Positions 42,291 through 51,289 of a stretch of DNA of 64,000 bases are shown here, in pieces. The position numbers and the translations under genes were made by a program. The DNA is taken from the NCBI GenBank assembly GCA_050157065.1, contig CP189573.1. One strand, 5' to 3'. The notes below the pieces were generated by a model, which was given only the letters and a program-made list of their open reading frames with translations, did no database searches and had not been told where the DNA came from. The stretch comes from Avipropionibacterium sp050157065. Its GTDB lineage: Bacteria; Actinomycetota; Actinomycetes; Propionibacteriales; Propionibacteriaceae. Within the stretch, counting starts at the first letter, position 1; each line of letters opens with the position of its first letter.

Positions 42291-43803
42291 TCAGCTGGTG
42301 TCGGGTGGTCGGTCGAGGGCCGTGGTGCCGTGGCGGTCCCGGCGGTAGGTGTGGTTGTTGGGGCTGGTCCAGTCGTAGGTGCCGGGCCAGGTCATGCTGT
42401 AGCGCCATCGGCTGTGGGTCTTCAACCGGTGGTGGCGTCGGCACAGGGGTGCCAGGTTGCTCGTACGGGTCGGTCCGCGCGCAGGATCCCCGGGATCGTA
42501 CGGCTGGATGTGGTCGATGTCGGTGGTCCAGCGTGGGGTGCCGTCACCGTTCTCGCGCAGGGCGACGGGGTGGGCCGGTCGGTCGCACCACGGGGAAGAC
42601 GCAGGTGCGGTCGCGGAGGGCGACGATCTCGCGGATCTTGTCGGGGACCTGGTGACCGTCGGAGGTGGTGGTCTCGTTGAGGTCGATCACGGGCCGGACG
42701 GAGATGTGGGTGGCCGGGGCGCCGCACCAGGCCTGGACCTGGTCGGCGGTGACGGGGGTGCGGAGGTTGCCGAGCTCACCGACCGCGACCCCGCCGTTGG
42801 TGGTGAGGGCGTCGGCGGACAGGTGTGCGTAGAGCACGAGGGTGCGGCGTCGCAGGTAGGGGGCGAGGTCGGCCCAGCTGGCGGGGCGTCTCGACGAGCT
42901 CGACGAGCGTCGGTCGTCGTCCCCCGAGCGTGGGGCGTCGTCCCCCGAGCGTGGGTCGTCGTCCCCCGAGTGTGGGTCGTCGTTCCCCGAGCCGGTCGAG
43001 GGGTCGGCGTCCGGACCCGTCGGGAGGGTGTCCTGGCGACGGCTGAGGATGCCGAGGGCCATTGAGCGGCGGACGTCGAGCGGGTCGTCGCTGCCCCAGT
43101 CGGTGAGGGCCCGGGCGATGTCGGCGATGGCGCCCTCGAGGTCGAGGGCATCGACGAGGTCGAGTTCGGCGTCGAGGTGGCAGGTGCCCCGCGGGGTGGG
43201 GGTGCCGCTGTCGACCGACACGTACCGGCTGTCGGTGTCTGCGCTGTCGCCGGTGTCGGCGTCGGTGGTGTCGGGCTCGTGCCGGAGGCGGGCCTGGGCG
43301 GCGAGGCGTTCGACGGCGCGTCGGCCGGCTCGGCCGGTGACGGCGGCGAACTGGGCGTCGACGTACGCGGCGGCCGCTGCATCGAGGGTGGTGGTGTGGT
43401 CGACCAGCATCCGGGCACGGTGCGGTGGGATCTGGCCGCCGACGACCAACGCCCAGGTCCGGGGGAGTCGATGGGCGAGCTCGGTGACGGTGCCGATCAG
43501 CTGGTGGGCCCAGCCGGTGGTGGAGCCGAGCAGGCTGCCGAACTCGGCGATCGCGGGCTCCTGGACGTGGGGTGTGCCCGGTCCGGCGACGGGGACGGCC
43601 AGGTCGATGTCGCCGCCGGATGGTTCGGCGTGGCGGGCGGCCCACTCCAGGGCGGACTGCCACACCGCGATCTCGGCCTGGTCCCGCATGGTCTGCATGT
43701 CCCGGACCGACCTGGCGAGCTCGCGGGTCGACAACCCGGCGGGCGTGCGGCCGGTCATCGCGAAGACCGGGCCTGCCTGCGTGGTGGGTGTCGTGGTTGC
43801 CAT
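42291..43803 (-). pseudogene. DUF222/HNH endonuclease protein (13E12-type), frameshifted
   Basis: ATG 43803 starts a DUF222 protein (RTPAGLSTRELARSVRDMQT, then LVDHTTTLDAAAAAYVDAQF). Near 42592-42595 a run of four G (C on the coding strand) shifts the frame just before the HNH domain. Deleting one base restores CVFPWCDRPA, DIDHIQPYDPGDPARGPTRT and CRRHHRLKTHSRW, a complete zinc-ribbed HNH nuclease ending at 42291. DUF222/HNH genes are multicopy and mobile in actinobacteria. The centre holds a 7-residue tandem repeat (GDD-P-R-S type). Confidence 0.75.
42889..42993. repeat. REP-like core plus 21-base tandem repeat within the DUF222/HNH gene
   Basis: A 17-base palindromic core (TCTCGACGAGCTCGACG, 42889-42905) also occurs, inverted, in the Ppx gene. 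It is followed by 3.7 near-identical 21-base units starting at 42916, 42937, 42958 and 42979, encoding SGDD(D/A)PR repeats. Copy number probably varies. Confidence 0.7.
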
Positions 43804-43901
43804 GTCCCGAACACTAGAGGTCGCCACTGACAAGAATCGTACGTACGGTCGAAATGTGGGGTCAGTGTCTCTCGCCATGCTCGAGGGGAGTGATCGTCGG
43901 A

Positions 43902-43925
43902 GCCTCTCGACAGGCTCGAGGAGCG
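43902..43925. repeat. REP-like element upstream of the tRNA-Leu gene
   Basis: CCTCTCGACAGGCTCGAGG followed by AGCG is a near-palindrome of the same family as the elements at 39116 and 42889. It lies in the gap between the divergent HNH gene and the tRNA. Confidence 0.4.
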
Positions 43926-43978
43926 TGGATCCGTACGCACGCCTTTCGGTCGTGCGGTTGCCGTACGATCGCGCGTGC

Positions 43979-44052
43979 GCCCCTGTGGCCCAATCGGTAG
44001 AGGCAGGCGGCTTAAAACCGCCGGGTTGTGGGTTCGAGTCCCACCGGGGGCA
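43979..44052 (+). tRNA. tRNA-Leu (anticodon TAA), short variable loop
   Basis: The acceptor stem GCCCCTG pairs with CGGGGGC. The anticodon stem GGCGG/CCGCC holds the loop CTTAAAA, so the anticodon is TAA. The T stem GTGGG/CCCAC has a TTCGAGT loop. Only five bases separate the anticodon and T stems, so the variable arm is class I, whereas leucine tRNAs normally have a long class II arm. The 3' CCA is not encoded in full (CC then CG). Confidence 0.85.
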
Positions 44053-44131
44053 CCCGTGCTGTGGAGGACGCGCCTGCCCGGTCGCCGAGATCTGGCAGAC
44101 TCGCCTCGCCCCCAGCAGAGGAGTCCTGAAC

Positions 44132-44968
44132 ATGTCCGATGCCAAGCCCAGCTCGCCGTCGAAGCGCTCACCGTTGAAGGTCGTACTGATCGTGGTGGCG
44201 TCCATCGTTGCCCTGGTCCTGCTCGCGGTCGGCGGGCTCGTCGCGTACGCGAACCTCCGGCCGGTGAACGCGGCCGACTATCGCGTCGCCCAGGGCGACC
44301 TGGAGGGTCTGACGCTGGCACTGGAGCCGCTGGTCAACCGGCAGTCGCAGATGCTCGACCTGTCGACCGACCCGACGCCGGAACAGATCGAGGCCGCCGG
44401 GCAGGCACAGCGGGACCAGCTGAAGGCGTTCTCCGACGCGGTCGACGCGTACGGTGACGTGCGCGCCATGAAGGACCCCGAGATGGAGCGGCTCCACCAA
44501 CGGCTGGTGACGACCCGGGACGAGGAACTCGCGCCGATGGTGAACGACTTCGTCGACAACTACGCGGCCGTCTCGACCATGGTGAAGGCGTGCGAGACCT
44601 TCGACGCCTCGCTGCCGACCCAGCCACCGGGCGACGCCGACCGTGCGTGGTTCGATGCCCAGGTCGCCGCGTGCGAGGAGGCGGTGACGGCGGCCGCCGC
44701 GTCGACGATCTTCGCGCCACTGGTGAAGGTACGGCAGGACCAGATCGCGGCGATGCGGGTCGGCTACGAGGAGTACGGGGCAGCCGTCGGCAAGGGTGAC
44801 CTGGAGGCCGAGACCGCGGCGCAGGAGAAGATCGGCAAGGCCCAGGTCGGGATCGGCACCCGCATGGCGAGGGGCCTGGAGGGGGTGTCGTCGATCGCGC
44901 ACCACACCTTCGTCGCCGTCGACATCGACATCGCCGAGATCGACACCTACTGCACCGACAAGGTCTGA
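44132..44968 (+). CDS. Membrane-anchored helical protein of unknown function
   Basis: 278 residues from ATG 44132 after GAGGAG. A basic cytoplasmic N-terminus (about 1-15) and one membrane helix (VVLIVVASIVALVLLAVGGL, about 17-37) precede a long, almost all-helical extracytoplasmic domain with conserved-looking Asp/Glu pairs. Three cysteines (AACEEA, KACETF and YCTDKV) could form a disulfide. No family is recognised. It stands alone between the tRNA and the Bax-inhibitor-like gene. Confidence 0.65.
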   Translation: MSDAKPSSPSKRSPLKVVLIVVASIVALVLLAVGGLVAYANLRPVNAADYRVAQGDLEGLTLALEPLVNRQSQMLDLSTDPTPEQIEAAGQAQRDQLKAFSDAVDAYGDVRAMKDPEMERLHQRLVTTRDEELAPMVNDFVDNYAAVSTMVKACETFDASLPTQPPGDADRAWFDAQVAACEEAVTAAAASTIFAPLVKVRQDQIAAMRVGYEEYGAAVGKGDLEAETAAQEKIGKAQVGIGTRMARGLEGVSSIAHHTFVAVDIDIAEIDTYCTDKV

Positions 44969-45062
44969 CCCCCACCCGACCCTGACTCGTCCCGTACGGG
45001 GGAAGGTCCGGGTGGCCCGGACACGTACCATTGGGGGGAGCACCACACCCAGGAGGAATGCG

Positions 45063-45860
45063 ATGCTGCGTAGTTCGAACCCGGTCCTGTCCCGCCAGGA
45101 CGCGTTCACGCCCGGACAGCCCCAGACCGCGTACGACCAGCACGGGTACCCGCTGCCCGGCGCACCGACCCCGCCGGCCAAGCCCGAGGGTCGGATGACC
45201 CTCGACGACGTGGTGACCAAGTCAGCCATCCTGATCGGCCTGCTGGTCATCTCGGCGGCGGCCGCGTGGGTGCTGATCCCCGACAGCCTGATGCTGCCGG
45301 CGATGATCGGCTCCGGCCTGGTCGGCTTCGTCGTCTCGATGGTCGTGGTGCTGCGCCGCGTCATGTCGCCCGTGCTGGCCGGGGCGTTCGCCCTGATCGA
45401 GGGCGTCTTCATCGGCATGATCTCGAAGTACTTCGAGTCGTTCTACGCCGGCATCGTCCCCTCGGCGGTGCTCGCCACCTTCGTCGCCGCCGGCATCACC
45501 CTGGCGGCGTACAAGTTCCTGAACGTCCGCGTGAAGGGCATGCTCGCCAAGGTCGCGATGGTCGGCACGATCGCCTTCGCCGGCGCCATGCTGCTGAACT
45601 TCGGGCTCGCCATGTTCGGCATCAACCTCGGCCTGCGCGCCGGGGTGACCGGACCGGTCAGCCCGCTCGCGATCATCGTCTCGGCCATCGCCGTCGTGCT
45701 GTGCGTGCTCAACCTGTTCCTCGACTTCCAGCACATCGAGAACGGCATCCGGATCGGTGCCCCGGCCAAGGAGTCGTGGCGAGCCGCCTTCGGGCTGACC
45801 GTCACCATGGTGTGGCTGTACGTGGAGATCCTGCGGATCCTGTCGTACTTCCGACGCTGA
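45063..45860 (+). CDS. Bax inhibitor-1/YccA-like membrane protein
   Basis: 265 residues from ATG 45063 (GAGGAATGCG before it). A ~60-residue polar N-terminus is followed by seven membrane helices. The family features are VLAGAFALIEGVFIGMISKY, LNLFLDFQHIENGIRIGAP and the C-terminal YVEILRILSYFRR. These proteins resemble pH-sensitive calcium-leak channels. The bacterial role is not settled. Confidence 0.88.
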   Translation: MLRSSNPVLSRQDAFTPGQPQTAYDQHGYPLPGAPTPPAKPEGRMTLDDVVTKSAILIGLLVISAAAAWVLIPDSLMLPAMIGSGLVGFVVSMVVVLRRVMSPVLAGAFALIEGVFIGMISKYFESFYAGIVPSAVLATFVAAGITLAAYKFLNVRVKGMLAKVAMVGTIAFAGAMLLNFGLAMFGINLGLRAGVTGPVSPLAIIVSAIAVVLCVLNLFLDFQHIENGIRIGAPAKESWRAAFGLTVTMVWLYVEILRILSYFRR

Positions 45861-45997
45861 CGGGTTCCGGGGGCTTGGTCGCAGGCCGACCCCAATCAGC
45901 CCGGCAGCACCACCGGTCGTCCATTTCTCAGTAGGCTGCTGCCACACGGCAGCCGCCGTGTCGTGACGCTGGATCGACTGGCTGGCGGGGTGGGTAC

Positions 45998-46864
45998 ATG
46001 CGGTACAACGAGGGCTCAAAACTTGACCCGTCGCAGGTGAGCGGCGGCGGTGGTCGACGCCGGACCGGCGGCATCGCCGTCGGCGGCGGCGCCGGCATCA
46101 TCGTGGTCATCCTGGCCCTGCTGCTCGGGTTCAATCCCGACATCCTGCTGGGTGGCGGCGGTGAGCAGCCCGGCCAGCCGCCCGGCGGGGAGCAGACGCT
46201 GCAGAACTGCCGGACCGTCGAGGACATCGAGCGCGATCGCAACTGTCGCTTCGTCGCCTACACCAACTCCATCCAGGAGTACTGGTCGGAGAACCTCGAG
46301 GGCTACCAGATGACCAAGATGGTGGTGTTCTCGCAGTCGATCAGCACCGCCTGCGGCCAGGCGGGGTCGGAGGTGGGACCGTTCTACTGTCCGGCCGACC
46401 AGCAGGTCTACATCGACATCGAGTTCCTCGACAAGCTGTTCGCCCAGCTCGGTGCCGAGGGTGGGGACGCGGCCGAGGCGTACGTCATCGCCCACGAGTT
46501 CGGCCACCACGTGCAGAACCTGGTCGGGACCATGGGCGAGGTGCAACGCCAAGGGCAGCAGACCGGGCCCGAGTCGGGGGCGGTCCGGCTCGAGCTGCAG
46601 GCCGACTGCTTCGCCGGCACCTGGTTCGCCTGGGCGATGGCGCAGCCGGACGGGCTGATCAGCGAGATCACCCACGAGGACGTGCAGCGGGCCCAGAACG
46701 CGGCCATCTCGGTGGGCGACGACTACATCCAACGCCAGTCCGGTGGTGGGGTGAATCCGGAGGGGTGGACCCACGGGTCGTCGGAGCAGCGGCAGCGGTG
46801 GCTGATGACCGGTCTCGAGACCGGTGACCCGAACGCGTGCGACACCTTCGGCGGGGACATCTGA
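45998..46864 (+). CDS. Neutral zinc metallopeptidase (YpfJ family)
   Basis: 288 residues from ATG 45998. A Gly-rich cytoplasmic segment and one membrane helix (about 25-45) precede the peptidase domain: AYVIAHEFGHHVQNLVGTMG supplies the HEFGHH zinc site and LELQADCFAGTWFAWAM the third ligand region. It is an outward-facing membrane-anchored protease of unknown substrate. Length and layout are normal. Confidence 0.88.
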   Translation: MRYNEGSKLDPSQVSGGGGRRRTGGIAVGGGAGIIVVILALLLGFNPDILLGGGGEQPGQPPGGEQTLQNCRTVEDIERDRNCRFVAYTNSIQEYWSENLEGYQMTKMVVFSQSISTACGQAGSEVGPFYCPADQQVYIDIEFLDKLFAQLGAEGGDAAEAYVIAHEFGHHVQNLVGTMGEVQRQGQQTGPESGAVRLELQADCFAGTWFAWAMAQPDGLISEITHEDVQRAQNAAISVGDDYIQRQSGGGVNPEGWTHGSSEQRQRWLMTGLETGDPNACDTFGGDI

Positions 46865-46929
46865 CCAGTCGGCGGACGAACGCTCACGCCACCGTCGTAC
46901 GACGCGGGTTCCCGGGTTAGGGTGGTGCC

Positions 46930-47934
46930 GTGCCGGGTGACGTGGTGATGAGCATTCCCAGTCCGCCGGTGAGTTCGTTCCACTTCGGACCGATCGAGAT
47001 TCACTTCTACGCCTTGTGCATCCTCACCGGGATCGTGCTGGCGATGCTGCTGACGAACCGGCGGCTGGTCGCCCGGGGCGTGGAGAAGTGGCTGGTGATC
47101 GACATCGTGATCCTGGCCGTACCGCTGGGCATCGTCGGGTCCCGGATCTTCCACGTCCTCACCCATCCCAGCTACTACTTCGGGCCCGGCTCCAACCCGT
47201 GGAACCCCTTCGAGCCCGGGTCGGTGTGGGCGATCTGGGAGGGCGGCATCGCCATCTACGGTGGGCTGATCGGCGGTGCCCTCGGCGCCTGGATCGGCTG
47301 CCGGAACGCCGGCCTGCGGCTGTGGGTGTTCGCCGACGCGTTGGCGCCGGGGATGTTGTTGGCGCAGGCCTGCGGCCGGTTCGGCAACTGGTTCAACCAG
47401 GAACTGTTCGGTGGGCCGACGACCCTGCCGTGGGGCCTGGAGATCGACCCCGACAACCCCTCCTTCCCCGACGGACTCCCGCCCGACACGCTCTTCCACC
47501 CGACCTTCCTGTACGAGGTGTTGTGGAACGGCCTCGGGGTGCTGGTGCTGGTGTGGCTGGGCCGGTTCACCTGGTTCCACTGGGGACGGCTGTTCGCGTC
47601 CTACCTGATCTGGTACGGCGCCGGCCGCGTCGTCTGGGAGAACATCCGGATCGATCCGAGCGAGGTGATCTTCGGCCTGCGGACCAACGTGTGGTCGGCG
47701 ATCCTCGGCATCGCCGTCGGCGTCGTCATCCTGTTGATCCGGTCCCGCAGGACCGGCGTCGAACCCAGACCGTACGTCCCCGGCCGCGGCCCGGAAGTCG
47801 ACGCCGAGGCGGACGCCGGGGCCACCGACGCGGATGATCCCGAGGTGGACGAGTCCGAGCCGGACGACGCCGAACTGGACGAGTCCGAAGCGGTCGAGTC
47901 GAAGGAGACCGCGGAAACGCCGGACTCGCGCTGA
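46930..47934 (+). CDS. lgt: Prolipoprotein diacylglyceryl transferase
   Basis: 334 residues from GTG 46930; ATG 46948 is an alternative start. The Lgt features are HFYALCILTGIVLAMLL, EGGIAIYGGLIGGALGAWIG, and the signature QACGRFGNWFNQELFGGPT (with the essential Arg and Asn), plus HPTFLYEVLWNGLG. It transfers diacylglycerol from phosphatidylglycerol to the lipobox cysteine of prolipoproteins. The C-terminal ~60 residues are an acidic Asp/Glu-rich tail, common in actinobacteria. Confidence 0.95.
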   Translation: MPGDVVMSIPSPPVSSFHFGPIEIHFYALCILTGIVLAMLLTNRRLVARGVEKWLVIDIVILAVPLGIVGSRIFHVLTHPSYYFGPGSNPWNPFEPGSVWAIWEGGIAIYGGLIGGALGAWIGCRNAGLRLWVFADALAPGMLLAQACGRFGNWFNQELFGGPTTLPWGLEIDPDNPSFPDGLPPDTLFHPTFLYEVLWNGLGVLVLVWLGRFTWFHWGRLFASYLIWYGAGRVVWENIRIDPSEVIFGLRTNVWSAILGIAVGVVILLIRSRRTGVEPRPYVPGRGPEVDAEADAGATDADDPEVDESEPDDAELDESEAVESKETAETPDSR

Positions 47935-47955
47935 AGCCGTACGTGCGTGGAGGGC

Positions 47956-49989
47956 TCAGCTCGTGAGCCCGAAGCCCCGTTCCCACCGGTTGCCGGCGGC
48001 GTCGACGTACACGTACGGGCGCCCGTCCATGTACTTCTCCTTGTCGTAACCGGGAACGTCGTTGGGGGAGGCGCACCTGCCCTGGTCGTCGACGGCGATG
48101 GCGGCCTGGTTGATCGGGAACGTGAGCGGCAGCCGCCCGGTCGGGGTGAAGCCGCCGACCACCGCGTCGAAGACCACGTCGGTACGGGTGTCGAAGCCGA
48201 CCAGCACGGCGTCGGCGAGCTCGTCGAGCGTCCCCGGCAGCCATGGCATCACCACGTTGAGCCCGACCACGAGGGTGTCGACGCTCTCGCGGATCTTCTT
48301 GATCTTGGTCAGGTTGACATGGGAGTGCTCATCGATCGTGAGGTCCAGCAGACCCATCGACCGGAAGTAGTCCCCGGTGAACGGATTCGCGAAGACCACC
48401 GCGACGTCGGCCAGGCCGTGGTCGGTGGTGAACGCGATGTCGGGGTGGGCCGCGGCGATCCGGTCACGGAGGTCGTCGAGCTTCGCAACCGTCAGGTCCG
48501 CCTCGAACAGTTCGACGTAGACCTTCTTGCCGGCAAGGGATTCCGGCGTCAACGGCAGTACGCCCGTGCCCGGTCCGGTGCCGTTGCGCACCAGCACCAC
48601 CGATCGGCGGTGGGCCTCTGCGGCGGCCGCCTCGAACTCGGCGTTGGCGACCACCGTGTCGGCGTGCTCGGGGTCGACGTACGGATCGTCGAACAGCCCC
48701 AACGCGAACATCTCGACCAGCAGCAGCTGCGCCGCCTGGTCCAACCGCTGTGACGAGAACAGCCCGGTCGTGAAGGCGGTTCGGATCGAGTGCACGTCGT
48801 TGGTGTCGGCGAGGATGTCGGTCCCGGCGGAGATCGCCGCACCGGCCCGCTCGGGCACCGACAGGTCCTCCAGGCCCCAGGCCATCTTGTTGAGGACCCC
48901 GGAGTCGGAGTTGATGTAGCCGGTGTGGCCCATCGACCGCAGCAGCGCCAACACCTCACGGTTGTAGGTGAAGCCGACGGGCTCGAACTCGACCAGCCGG
49001 CCCTGCGGGGTCGCCGACTTCTCCTTCGACGGCATCGCGTAGTACGGCATCACGCTGGAGGTGCCGGCATCGATCGCGGCCTGGAACGGCGGCAGGTGGT
49101 AGGCCTCGAAGGATCCGGGCGTCGGGTACACGTTGAACTGGCCCTCGGCGTAGTGCGGATCGAACCCGTTCTCCCGGGCGCCACCGCCGGGGAAGTGCTT
49201 GGTGGTCAGCGCGACGCTGTCACGGCCCAACCCGCCCTCGCCCTGGAAGCCGTGGACCACCGCGGTGATCGCGGCGGCGTTGAGCTGGGGGTCCTCGCCG
49301 AAGGTGCCGTACGAACGGAACCAGCGCGGATCGGTGACCGTGTCGGCCATGTACATGTAGCCCTTGCGCAGACCGGAACTGCGCCACTCCTGCCGTGACT
49401 TCTCGGCGAAGTCGCGGATCAGCGCGACGTCACCGGTGGCAGCAAGGCCCAGGGTGCCGGGCCACTGCGTGAAGTCCTGGTCGTCGGGGCGGGCACCCAT
49501 CTTGAACCCACCCAGCTCGTTCTTCGAGTTGGCGGTGGCGACCACAGGCACTCCCCAGCGGGTGCCCTCGGCCACCTCCTGCATCGCATTCACCCAGGTG
49601 GCGATCCGTGAGCCGGTGGGGGTCTCGCGCATGATGAAGTGCCGCATGTGCAGTTCGGTGATCTGCTCGGTGGTGCCCTCGTACGGATCCCCGGCGCTGT
49701 TGTGAGGATCCATCTTCACCGCGTGGTGCTGCTCGTCGAGCGCCCCGTCATGGCTGGTGAGTGACGGGTCGTGCTGGGAGATCCCCATCGTCCGGGAGTT
49801 GATCACCATCAGGCCGATCTTCTCCTCCGGACTCATCCGGGAGACGAGGTCTGCGGCCCGGTCGGCCGGCGAGAGTCGCCAGTCCTCGTACGGGGTCAGC
49901 TGTCCGTCGCCGTCGAGATCGCGGAACTGCAAGCCGTCGACCTCGATCAGCGACTTGACACGGTTCGAGATCGGCACCTGTGCGGTCAT
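47956..49989 (-). CDS. Glycoside hydrolase family 3 protein
   Basis: 677 residues from ATG 49989 after AGGAG. An EF-hand-like DLDGDGQLTPYEDW precedes the TIM barrel: GPWGTLGL-like TQWPGTLGLAATGD, RWFRSYGTFGEDP, TKHFPGGGA and MGHTGYINSDSGV with the nucleophile Asp. The second alpha/beta domain (AEAHRRSVVLVRNG to GRLPLTFP) follows. It is a beta-glucosidase-like or related enzyme without a signal peptide, so probably intracellular, acting on oligosaccharides. It is convergent with lgt. Confidence 0.9.
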   Translation of the reverse strand: MTAQVPISNRVKSLIEVDGLQFRDLDGDGQLTPYEDWRLSPADRAADLVSRMSPEEKIGLMVINSRTMGISQHDPSLTSHDGALDEQHHAVKMDPHNSAGDPYEGTTEQITELHMRHFIMRETPTGSRIATWVNAMQEVAEGTRWGVPVVATANSKNELGGFKMGARPDDQDFTQWPGTLGLAATGDVALIRDFAEKSRQEWRSSGLRKGYMYMADTVTDPRWFRSYGTFGEDPQLNAAAITAVVHGFQGEGGLGRDSVALTTKHFPGGGARENGFDPHYAEGQFNVYPTPGSFEAYHLPPFQAAIDAGTSSVMPYYAMPSKEKSATPQGRLVEFEPVGFTYNREVLALLRSMGHTGYINSDSGVLNKMAWGLEDLSVPERAGAAISAGTDILADTNDVHSIRTAFTTGLFSSQRLDQAAQLLLVEMFALGLFDDPYVDPEHADTVVANAEFEAAAAEAHRRSVVLVRNGTGPGTGVLPLTPESLAGKKVYVELFEADLTVAKLDDLRDRIAAAHPDIAFTTDHGLADVAVVFANPFTGDYFRSMGLLDLTIDEHSHVNLTKIKKIRESVDTLVVGLNVVMPWLPGTLDELADAVLVGFDTRTDVVFDAVVGGFTPTGRLPLTFPINQAAIAVDDQGRCASPNDVPGYDKEKYMDGRPYVYVDAAGNRWERGFGLTS

Positions 49990-50064
49990 GGCTGCTCCTC
50001 TTCCCAACGACGTGTCTCATCATTGTGGTCGAGCTGTGCCCGGTTGGCCACAGTGGCCGTGACC

Positions 50065-50700
50065 TCAGGCCCGGCAGGTCACCCCGGTGGCGTGGATCGG
50101 GCAGTACCCGTTCGGGTTCTTCTCGAGATACTGCTGGTGGTACGCCTCGGCGTAGTAGAACTCCGGTGCCGGGCGGATCTCGGTGGTGATCTTGGAGTAG
50201 CCGGCTGCCGCGTACGCCTTCGCCGCGACCTCGGCGGACCTCGCGGCCTCGGCGGCCTGCTCGTCGTTGCTGGTGTAGATCGCCGAACGGTACTGGGTGC
50301 CGACGTCGTTGCCCTGAGCCATGCCCTGGGTCGGATCGTGGGCCTCCCAGAACTGCTGCAGCAGGTCGGCGTAACTGATCATGGTCGGGTCGAAGTGCAC
50401 CCGCACCACCTCGACGTGTCCGGTACGGCCCGAGCAGACCTCTTCGTACGTGGGGTTCGGGGTGTGGCCGCCCTGGTAGCCGACCGCGGTGAGCTTGACG
50501 CCCTCGGTCTGCCAGAACATCTTCTCCTCGCCCCAGAAGCAGCCGAGCCCGAAGTGGGCGACCTCGGTGCCGGCGGGCGGCTGGTCGAGTCGGGTGCCGA
50601 AGATCTCGTGGAACACGGGGTGCTGCAGGACCGGGGTGTCACGGCCGGGGAGGGCCTCCTCGGCCGAGACCAGTCGGGTGCTGCGTCGGGTCAGGAACAT
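50065..50700 (-). CDS. msrA: Peptide methionine-S-sulfoxide reductase
   Basis: 211 residues from ATG 50700. The catalytic GLGCFWGEEKMFW places the active Cys at 54. VGYQGGHTPNPTYEEVCSGR, VHFDPTMISY and the C-terminal YHQQYLEKNPNGYCPIHATG complete the fold and provide recycling cysteines. It repairs S-methionine sulfoxide in proteins. The N-terminal ~45-residue extension is typical of longer actinobacterial forms. Confidence 0.95.
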   Translation of the reverse strand: MFLTRRSTRLVSAEEALPGRDTPVLQHPVFHEIFGTRLDQPPAGTEVAHFGLGCFWGEEKMFWQTEGVKLTAVGYQGGHTPNPTYEEVCSGRTGHVEVVRVHFDPTMISYADLLQQFWEAHDPTQGMAQGNDVGTQYRSAIYTSNDEQAAEAARSAEVAAKAYAAAGYSKITTEIRPAPEFYYAEAYHQQYLEKNPNGYCPIHATGVTCRA

Positions 50701-50750
50701 GCCCCCAGTCTTCCACGGCACACCAGCCCGGACTCGTGGCAGACGTGGCC

Positions 50751-51182
50751 TCAGTCGGCCTGGTCGAATCCGAGCAGGTCGACGGTCACCTCGCCCCGCG
50801 GCAGGCCGAACCGGACCGACACCCGGTCCGCCCGCGGCTGCCAGGCGAGGATCCGCACCCGTCGGGGGTGAAGAGTGCCAATCGCGACCCGACCGAGGTC
50901 GCCCTCGACCGGACTGTGCGCGATCATCACGGCACCGTCGGCGAAGCCGATCCGGGCGGCACCGGGCGCGGGGAATGGCTGCACGTACGACACCGGCACG
51001 CCTCGGGCCGCGGCGGCGGCGACGTGGTGGGCGAGCACCACGGTCGAGCCGGTCTCGGCGATGATGTCGGTCAGCGCGGTGTCCAGGTCATCGAGGCCGA
51101 GCGGCGGCCAGGACTCGTCGTCCGGCTGCTTCGGGTGGCCCAGCGTGTCCCTGATCCGGGCTACCCAACCTCGGGTGGCCAT
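50751..51182 (-). CDS. Conserved hypothetical protein
   Basis: 143 residues from ATG 51182 (MATRGWVARIRDTLG). A mixed alpha/beta protein with an acidic Pro/Trp segment (PKQPDDESWPPLGLDDLDTA) and strands rich in Val/Arg (GRVAIGTLHPRRVRILAWQP). No catalytic motif or family is recognised. It is on the same strand as ung and msrA without obvious coupling. Confidence 0.6.
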   Translation of the reverse strand: MATRGWVARIRDTLGHPKQPDDESWPPLGLDDLDTALTDIIAETGSTVVLAHHVAAAAARGVPVSYVQPFPAPGAARIGFADGAVMIAHSPVEGDLGRVAIGTLHPRRVRILAWQPRADRVSVRFGLPRGEVTVDLLGFDQAD

Positions 51183-51289
51183 GCCCCCATTCTTCCGGAC
51201 CCGCGCCGACTTGGCCATGGGGTTGGGGCAGCCATGTCGATCACCGATGAATCAGGGTTGTCGTACGACCGGTCCTCAATGGGTTGCGC

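Noticed and set aside
42422..42727. Separate 101-residue gene next to the HNH gene
   Set aside because: It is a wrong-frame read of the HNH domain; the correct frame gives a complete HNH ending at 42291.
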